A stretch of DNA of 64,000 nt, taken from assembly GCA_002440965.1 (NCBI GenBank), contig DJWJ01000011.1, positions 84,315 to 148,314 of the forward strand. Direction: 5' to 3'. The stretch is from Candidatus Omnitrophica bacterium UBA6233 (lineage in GTDB: Bacteria > Omnitrophota > Gorgyraeia > Gygaellales > Profunditerraquicolaceae). Both the position numbers and the translations under genes were made by a program. Under the pieces are notes generated by a model. It made no database searches. It saw nothing but the letters and a program-made list of their open reading frames with translations, and was not told the DNA's origin. Each line of letters opens with the position of its first letter. Position 1 is the stretch's first letter. Positions 58,953 through 64,000 of the stretch are shown here, in pieces.

Positions 58953-60107
58953 TTATACTTTACCTGCTTCTCTAACTAATTGCAAGCCAATAATATTCCT
59001 CTGAATCTGATTTGTCCCTTCGTAAATCTGGGTAATCTTGGCATCACGCACATATTTTTCAATCGGATAATCTTTCATATAACCGTATCCGCCGAAAATC
59101 TGTAATGCGTCAACAGTTACTTTCATGGCTACATCCGAAGCATACATCTTAGCCATGGCTGATTCCTTGGATACATCTTTTACTCCGGCATCAATCGCCC
59201 TGGCGCAGGAATACACAAGCGCTCTTGCTGCTTCAACTTCAGTTGCCATATCCGCCAGCATCCACTGAATCCCCTGGAAACTAGAAATCGATTTACCAAA
59301 CTGCTGCCTTTGCTTGGCATATTTAGCCGCAAGCTCAAGCGCGCCTTGCGCAATCCCTAAAGCCTGCGCTGCTACGCCCGGACGGGACATATCGAATGTG
59401 CGCATAGTTACGATAAAACCCATTCCTTCCTTAGCCAACAAATTCTTGGCCGGAATCTTACAGTCCGTAAATATCAACTCGCGAGTGGAAGATGCGCGAA
59501 TACCAAACTTATCCTCTTTTTTCCCAAAAGTAAAACCCGGGGTTCCTTTTTCCACGATAAAAGCTGAAGCGCCGCGCGCACCCTTATCTTTATTAGTCAT
59601 CGCGATAACAGTATAAGTCTCGGCATCGCCGCCATTGGTAATAAAATGTTTTAATCCGTTTAAAATATAATAATCGCCTTCTTTTCTGGCAGTAGTCTTG
59701 ATTGCCGAAGCGTCGCTTCCGGCTTCAGGCTCGGTTATACCAAAAGCAGCTACTTTTTTGCCGCTGGCCAAATCCGGAAGGTATTTTTTCTTCTGCTCTT
59801 CGTTACCGAATAGAACAATCGGAAAAGTTCCTAATGCCGAAGCTGCATAGCAAACAGCAATACCGCCGCAGGCGCGGGATAATTCTTCGGTTGCCAAGCA
59901 AAGATTGGTAATATTGACTCCCATTCCGCCGTATTCTTCGGGAATGAATAAGCCAAAAAGGTCGCTCTCGGCAATAACCTTAATCACATCCCAAGGGTAT
60001 TCTTCACTGATATCATATTTAGCTGCCGCTGGACGCACCTTCTCCTCGGCAATCTTATGCGCCAATTCCTTAATCATCTTCTGTTCATCGGTCAACAAAT
60101 AATCCAT
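58953..60107 (-). CDS. Acyl-CoA dehydrogenase (short/medium-chain, Bcd-like)
   Basis: The 384-residue flavoenzyme has the family signatures CYAASALGTFPIVLFGNEEQ, GITEPEAGSDASAIKT, the ITNGGDAETYTV region and QIFGGYGYMKDYPIEKYVRD. The catalytic Glu is in IYEGTNQIQRNIIG. It oxidises acyl-CoA or reduces enoyl-CoA with the EtfAB encoded just downstream, so it may be a butyryl-CoA dehydrogenase. Chain-length specificity cannot be read here. A GAGGAGGAAT site precedes the ATG, after a ~115-nt structured leader. Confidence 0.93.
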   Translation of the reverse strand: MDYLLTDEQKMIKELAHKIAEEKVRPAAAKYDISEEYPWDVIKVIAESDLFGLFIPEEYGGMGVNITNLCLATEELSRACGGIAVCYAASALGTFPIVLFGNEEQKKKYLPDLASGKKVAAFGITEPEAGSDASAIKTTARKEGDYYILNGLKHFITNGGDAETYTVIAMTNKDKGARGASAFIVEKGTPGFTFGKKEDKFGIRASSTRELIFTDCKIPAKNLLAKEGMGFIVTMRTFDMSRPGVAAQALGIAQGALELAAKYAKQRQQFGKSISSFQGIQWMLADMATEVEAARALVYSCARAIDAGVKDVSKESAMAKMYASDVAMKVTVDALQIFGGYGYMKDYPIEKYVRDAKITQIYEGTNQIQRNIIGLQLVREAGKV

Positions 60108-60222
60108 TTATTCCTCCTCAATTTTCCGCTATTTTGTCCCGAAAATTGACCCCGAGTGTTTGTATTATCCTTGCACATACACCAGGGGTCTTCCCTTATT
60201 TAAGGGAGAACACATTCTGGAA
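60108..60222 (-). promoter_or_regulatory. Structured 5' leader of the acyl-CoA dehydrogenase-etf operon
   Basis: Three nested or tandem stems read on the minus strand. The first is TCCCTT-AAAT-AAGGGA. The second (60148-60190) is GACCCC/GGGGTC, continuing after 2x2 internal loops as GTGT/ACAC and then GT/AC around an 11-nt loop. The third is CAATTTTC/GAAAATTG, 8 bp, next to the GAGGAGG ribosome-binding site. I do not recognise a known riboswitch class. The GACCCC arms resemble the ACCCC/GGGGT repeats elsewhere in the window. Confidence 0.5.
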
Positions 60223-60250
60223 ATTATAACATAAAAAATTAATTTTACAA
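60223..60250 (-). promoter_or_regulatory. Candidate promoter of the acyl-CoA dehydrogenase-etfBA operon
   Basis: TTGTAA, a 16-nt spacer and TATAAT on the minus strand. The -35 hexamer covers the last codon and stop of the upstream acetyltransferase gene. The predicted start is near 60216. Confidence 0.65.
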
Positions 60251-60694
60251 TATTTTTAAGAGGGCAGTCTCCTGACAATTGGGGAATTTGCAGCAGTTAA
60301 TGCACTCTGCCCAGATTTTATGCGGAAGAGTAGCGTTTTTAACCCGCTTAAAGCCGAATTTCTTGAAATATTCCGGCTTATAGGTCAATACAAACACCTT
60401 ATTCGCTCCCAAATCAACAGCTTCTTTCAGGCAGGCTTCGACCAATTCCCTGCCTATGCCCTTACCATGATATTTTTTAGATACGGCAACAGATTTAATC
60501 TCGGCTAAATCGTCCCAGGATATATGCATTGCCGCGCAACCTCTAATCTTACCATTTGCTTCAACCACCCAAAAATCACGGATATTCTCATAAAGCTCAT
60601 TAAGCGAACGCGCCAGCATTATATCCTGCCTGGCAAAAGAATTAATTAATTCCTGGATTTCTTTTATATCTTTAATCTTGGCTTTTCTTAACAT
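60245..60694 (-). CDS. GNAT-family N-acetyltransferase (possible amino-acid acetyltransferase)
   Basis: The 149-residue single GNAT domain has the acetyl-CoA pyrophosphate-binding motif AVSKKYHGKGIGRELVEACL (Q/RxxGxG/A type) at ~residues 74-90. The pattern LAEIKSVAVS and the C-terminal YFKKFGFKRV followed by CINCCKFPNCQE are like stand-alone ArgA-type N-acetylglutamate synthases, which often carry this cysteine-rich end. Arginine synthesis is therefore possible, but this is inference by pattern. Follows glgC on the same strand. Confidence 0.8.
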   Translation of the reverse strand: MLRKAKIKDIKEIQELINSFARQDIMLARSLNELYENIRDFWVVEANGKIRGCAAMHISWDDLAEIKSVAVSKKYHGKGIGRELVEACLKEAVDLGANKVFVLTYKPEYFKKFGFKRVKNATLPHKIWAECINCCKFPNCQETALLKIL

Positions 60695-60704
60695 TATTTC
60701 CCCG

Positions 60705-60745
60705 CCTACTATCTGCTGCCTACTATTTACTCGCTATCAACTATT
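60705..60745. repeat. TAG-rich short tandem repeat in the glgC-acetyltransferase junction
   Basis: On the minus strand it reads as copies of AGTAGGCAGCAGATAGTAGG and ATAGTTGATAGCG. It belongs with the TAG-rich stretches at 15363 and 46621 and slightly overlaps the end of glgC. Confidence 0.5.
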
Positions 60746-61967
60746 TAATCTCGGTCCCCTTAGCTACAACTACAATTCCCGAATCGCTGACAAAAAACCT
60801 CTTCTTGTCCTCGGCTAAATCGTAGCCAATAACCATTCCCTGAGGAATATTTACGTCTTTATCAATAATCGCGCGTTTAATTTTGGCGTAACGGCTCACA
60901 TTCACACCCTCCATCAGGATCGAATCATAAACTTCCGAAAAACTATTTACCCGGACATTCGGAGAAAGGATTGATCGCTGCACCTTGCCCCCGGAAACCA
61001 CGCACCCGCCGGCAACGATGGAATCCAGAACTAAACCGATTCTTCCGGCAATTTCCTCGCCTGAATGCACGGTCTTTGCCGGAGCAAATTGCTCCTGAAA
61101 AGTCCGAATTGGCCAATCTTTATCATACATATTAAAAGTCGGCGACGCTTGAATCAAATCCATATTTGCCTCATAATAAGCGTCAATGGTTCCGATATCC
61201 CGCCAATATTGCCCTTCAGTCTTATTTTCACTGGCAAAGTTATAAGCAACAACTTTAAGGCCTTTTTTTAACATCTGCGGGATTATATCTTTGCCAAAAT
61301 CATGGCTTGAACCGATTCTCTTAGCATCATCATGCAGCTCTTGTTCAATTACAGGATGTTTAAAAACATAAATCCCCATTGAGGCGTATATTTTATCTGG
61401 TTTCCCGGGTATAATCTTAGGAGCCTTCGGCTTTTCCTGAAATCCGATTACCCTGTTTAAACTATCGACCTCCACCACCCCGAAATGCAAGCTTTTTTCT
61501 TTCTCGACTTCCACCACGCCGACGGTAAGATCAGCATCGTTGTCCCGGTGAAAATCTATCATGTTATAATAGTTCATCTTGTAGATATGGTCGCCGGCAA
61601 GAATCAAAACCTCATCGGGCTTATCCATTTCCAAAGTATAGAGGTTCTGATATATCGCATCCGCTGTCCCCAGATACCATGATTCGCCGACTCGTTGCTG
61701 GGCAGGAAGCAACTCGATAAACTGAGCCAATTCCGAAGGAAGAAAATTCCAGCCTAAGCGGATATGCCTTTGCAATGAAGATGATTTATACTGTGTCAGG
61801 ATATACATCCTGCGCAACCCTGAATTGATACAATTACTCAAGGTAAAATCAATAATCCGGTATATGCCGCCAAAGGGAACTGCAGGCTTTGTCCTATCTT
61901 TGGTTAAAGGCAACAACCGCTCACCTTTTCCGCCAGCCATAATAAAAGTTAAAACCTTGCGCATCAT
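60741..61967 (-). CDS. glgC: Glucose-1-phosphate adenylyltransferase
   Basis: The 408-residue ADP-glucose pyrophosphorylase has FIMAGGKGERLLPLTKDRTKP, VPFGGIYRIIDFTLSNCINS, the catalytic-Asp region AGDHIYKMNYYNM, the glucose-1-phosphate-site GVVEVDSLNRVIGFQEKP, and a C-terminal left-handed beta helix (RSILSPNVRVNSFSEVYDSI). It commits glucose to glycogen synthesis. The ATG overlaps the marC stop by 4 nt. glgA and other glycogen genes are not in the window. Confidence 0.97.
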   Translation of the reverse strand: MMRKVLTFIMAGGKGERLLPLTKDRTKPAVPFGGIYRIIDFTLSNCINSGLRRMYILTQYKSSSLQRHIRLGWNFLPSELAQFIELLPAQQRVGESWYLGTADAIYQNLYTLEMDKPDEVLILAGDHIYKMNYYNMIDFHRDNDADLTVGVVEVEKEKSLHFGVVEVDSLNRVIGFQEKPKAPKIIPGKPDKIYASMGIYVFKHPVIEQELHDDAKRIGSSHDFGKDIIPQMLKKGLKVVAYNFASENKTEGQYWRDIGTIDAYYEANMDLIQASPTFNMYDKDWPIRTFQEQFAPAKTVHSGEEIAGRIGLVLDSIVAGGCVVSGGKVQRSILSPNVRVNSFSEVYDSILMEGVNVSRYAKIKRAIIDKDVNIPQGMVIGYDLAEDKKRFFVSDSGIVVVAKGTEIK

Positions 61968-62563
61968 CTTAGCAACATTCCGGTTACCCCGTGCCTGACC
62001 ATCATCACGGCGATTGCCGCCAATAATATATACATAATTTTAGAGAATGCTCTTGTTCCGCTGGGGCCAATGACTTTCATGATTGCATCTGCTTTGACCA
62101 AAGTCAACCAAACAATACCCATGTTCAAGATTAACGAAACCAGCGTCGGCATCAGGCCAAAACTGTTCACCATCATAAGAGTAGTGGTCAGGACTGCCGG
62201 GCCGGTAATTAAAGGTGTCCCCAGAGGAAAAACACCTAAATCCCGGTCGTGATTATGGATTAAATTGTCTTTTTGGGCGCCGGGGAAAAGCAGGCGCGCT
62301 GAAAGGACGAATAATAAAACGCCTCCGGCAATCTGGAAATCAGGAACTGTTACTCCTAAGAGCGAAAATACCCATTTTCCTATACACACAAAGATGATGG
62401 CAACGGCCGTGGAAGTTTTAACAGCATCCACGATTATTTTGTGTTTTTGCTTTTTGCTCGTATTCTCAACCAGCGATAGAAATATCGGAATGTTGGCAAC
62501 CGCATCTACCGCTACGAATATAGGAATAAATGCCAATATATAGGGCCTGAATAGCTCCATCAT
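61964..62563 (-). CDS. MarC-family integral membrane protein
   Basis: The 199-residue hydrophobic protein has six predicted membrane helices, the FVAVDAVANIPIFLSLVENT start, a conserved GTPLITGPAVLTTTLMMVNS and the R-A-F-S-K-I-M central motif. MarC proteins have no settled biochemical role. The ATG lies 8 nt after a TATAAT, with no ribosome-binding site between, so the mRNA may be leaderless. It is the first gene of a marC-glgC unit. Confidence 0.9.
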   Translation of the reverse strand: MMELFRPYILAFIPIFVAVDAVANIPIFLSLVENTSKKQKHKIIVDAVKTSTAVAIIFVCIGKWVFSLLGVTVPDFQIAGGVLLFVLSARLLFPGAQKDNLIHNHDRDLGVFPLGTPLITGPAVLTTTLMMVNSFGLMPTLVSLILNMGIVWLTLVKADAIMKVIGPSGTRAFSKIMYILLAAIAVMMVRHGVTGMLLR

Positions 62564-62571
62564 AATTTAAA

Positions 62572-62600
62572 ATTATACTACCTAAATTACGTCGCTTCAA
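62572..62600 (-). promoter_or_regulatory. Promoter of marC-glgC (leaderless layout)
   Basis: TTGAAG, a 17-nt spacer and TATAAT on the minus strand, then TTTAAATT and the ATG. The predicted start falls within about 2 nt of the start codon. Confidence 0.75.
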
Positions 62601-62621
62601 GTATTTATTTAGCCCTCTAAT

Positions 62622-62651
62622 AAATAAAGGGGACAACCGTCCCCTTTATTT
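62622..62651. terminator. Bidirectional hairpin terminator after the S74-domain gene
   Basis: AAATAAAGGGGAC and GTCCCCTTTATTT form a perfect 13-bp stem with a 4-nt loop between the S74-domain gene and the marC promoter. The stem ends in T-rich arms, CCCCTTTATTT in both directions, as expected of an intrinsic terminator. Confidence 0.8.
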
Positions 62652-62702
62652 GCAGGAGTTAATCCGTTTGCGGGAAAACAATAGTAAAGATGGACAGAAC
62701 AA

Positions 62703-64000
62703 TCAAAACGGGGAGCCAAGCGAACTATTGAACTGTACCTCTAATTTTTTAATCCTGGCATCCTGTTGTTTATTCTCTGCTTGCAGGATCTCATTTTGTT
62801 TTTTGAGTTCTTGGATTGCCTTCACGATTGGAGGAAGAAGGCCGATGTAGTTGATAGCGAGAGTTCCACCGGGCGTAAGAGTTGTTGCGGCAGAGTTTGA
62901 GACAAGTTCAGGGAATATTGACTGCACTTGTTGCGCAACGAAACCTAATTGTGTGCCGCCGCCCGGATTATCAAGACGTGTATAACTTACAGGATTCAAC
63001 TTATTAATCGCAACAAGCCCCTTCGAATCAGGGATAGTCTGAATGTTTTTTTTGAGACGCTGATCAGATGACCCATACCATGACCCGCTAATATATGTAG
63101 CAGTAGCAGTAGTATATCCAATATAGACACTTTGACTTGTGCCTGCATCAAGGTGAAGATTACCATTAGACGACATTACCTGAGCCCTGCCAGATACAGG
63201 TCCCGGAGTCTGAGCCCCAACTATAAGAGATCCACCCCATGTTGCATTTGGGCCAAATAGAGCATATGCACTATCGCCACCAGCTATATGTAATTTCGCT
63301 CCCGGGCTCGTCGTCCCAATCCCGACGTTGCCTGTTCCACTACTCCCCATTATCACATTATAAGAAAGGGCATTCACGTAGAATAGATCATCGCCACTAT
63401 TGGACTTCACGCTTAAAGATTTGTAATTACCGCTACCGCCACCGCCTTTCACTAAAAGAAGATCCTGAGTTAATGCACCACTACCGCTAACATGCAATTT
63501 TGCCTCCGGGCTCACCGTCCCAATCCCTACATTCCCTCCTCCATTAGCCAAGAGCACATTACCTGTAGAGGTATAGTTAAGCCAGAGAGTACCCAGGGCT
63601 CCTCCCAGTATACCTTCGATGACATTACCGTTAGCATCAGCCATACGCACACCGCTGTTACCACTGTTACGGACGTCCAGAGCTCCGGCAGGGCTGGTGG
63701 TGCCGATGCCGACGTTGCCGCCTTGCGCTTGAAGAACCAGGTTTTTCCACCCTACAGTCACTTCAACAGCCGAGATATATCCTATGTCAGTAGTAGGATC
63801 ATAAGTAAGTGATAAACGTTTATTAGAGTTAGCTGCGCTTGTAACCAATAATCCATCAGGATCAACAGCACCAGTCCAAGCTGAATTCGGGTGTATTACA
63901 TTAAGTTTTCCAACCGGATTCACCGTCCCTATCCCCACATTGCCTTCGACAACCAGGTCAGCGTTGAAGTCAACTTCTCCTGAGCCGCTCTCTGTCTCCT
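62703..64000 (-). CDS. Tail-fibre-like surface protein with S74 intramolecular chaperone domain (partial)
   Basis: The frame is open to the right edge, so the N-terminus is missing; 431 residues are visible. They contain four copies of a VGIGTxxPxxKLxV-type unit, as in predicted adhesins and phage tail fibres, then the S74 chaperone domain beginning SDQRLKKNIQTIPDSKGLVA, where the Ser before Asp is the expected self-cleavage residue, with GFVAQQVQSIFPELV. A coiled coil (KAIQELKKQNEILQAENKQQ) ends the protein. In phage endosialidases this domain folds the trimer and cleaves itself off. No other phage gene is adjacent, so a cell-surface protein is at least as likely. Confidence 0.85.
   Translation of the reverse strand, partial: ETESGSGEVDFNADLVVEGNVGIGTVNPVGKLNVIHPNSAWTGAVDPDGLLVTSAANSNKRLSLTYDPTTDIGYISAVEVTVGWKNLVLQAQGGNVGIGTTSPAGALDVRNSGNSGVRMADANGNVIEGILGGALGTLWLNYTSTGNVLLANGGGNVGIGTVSPEAKLHVSGSGALTQDLLLVKGGGGSGNYKSLSVKSNSGDDLFYVNALSYNVIMGSSGTGNVGIGTTSPGAKLHIAGGDSAYALFGPNATWGGSLIVGAQTPGPVSGRAQVMSSNGNLHLDAGTSQSVYIGYTTATATYISGSWYGSSDQRLKKNIQTIPDSKGLVAINKLNPVSYTRLDNPGGGTQLGFVAQQVQSIFPELVSNSAATTLTPGGTLAINYIGLLPPIVKAIQELKKQNEILQAENKQQDARIKKLEVQFNSSLGSPF

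Noticed and set aside
62703..64000. Prophage region called from the tail-fibre-like gene
   Set aside because: No integrase, capsid, terminase or other phage gene is visible; S74 domains also occur in bacterial surface proteins.

Overview
The window looks like part of a chromosome from an uncultivated, probably Gram-negative, moderately AT-rich bacterium. Candidate phylum Omnitrophota (former OP3) is my best guess. The grounds are the core gene content, the AT-rich palindromic intergenic repeats and the compact variants of core proteins. That placement is inference, not something the sequence proves. All protein genes but one lie on the minus strand, so the window reads naturally from right to left.

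Right end (64000 to 52100). A partial surface or tail-fibre-like protein with an S74 self-cleaving chaperone domain enters from outside the window. It is followed by marC-glgC, a GNAT acetyltransferase, an acyl-CoA dehydrogenase-etfB-etfA electron-transfer operon, a small helix-turn-helix protein and smc. The only plus-strand gene, a GAF-GGDEF diguanylate cyclase, diverges from recA and converges on smc.

Middle (51940 to 33574). recA-recX-alaS runs into a partial histidine operon (hisD, hisB, hisH, hisA, a lipoprotein gene, hisF, hisI). Then come trpE, rpsP, yajC, a fused secDF, a short form of mfd, a SurA-like periplasmic foldase, pdxA and rsmA.

Left half (33577 to 2922). A strong sigma70-type promoter opens one giant translation and transcription cluster: tRNA-Thr, rpmG, tRNA-Trp, secE, nusG, rplK, rplA, rplJ, rplL, rpoB, rpoC, rpsL, rpsG, fusA, tuf, then the complete S10, spc and alpha gene series down to rpoA and rplQ, including secY, adk, map, infA and rpmJ. 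The L30 gene rpmD is absent. An aminotransferase, leuC and the start of pilT follow.

Several families of short repeats sit in the gene junctions. The most notable is an AT-rich palindromic element of about 130 bp, with seven copies plus one relative. One copy is translated and supplies the whole signal peptide of the SurA-like protein; copies also supply the last codons and stop codons of mfd and hisI. A second repeat places the start codons of rplO and rplJ inside a potential hairpin. Other points to check are short Mfd and SMC proteins, a possible alternative-hairpin leader before rpmJ, a structured leader before the acyl-CoA dehydrogenase gene, and two promoters placed so that their mRNAs would be leaderless.
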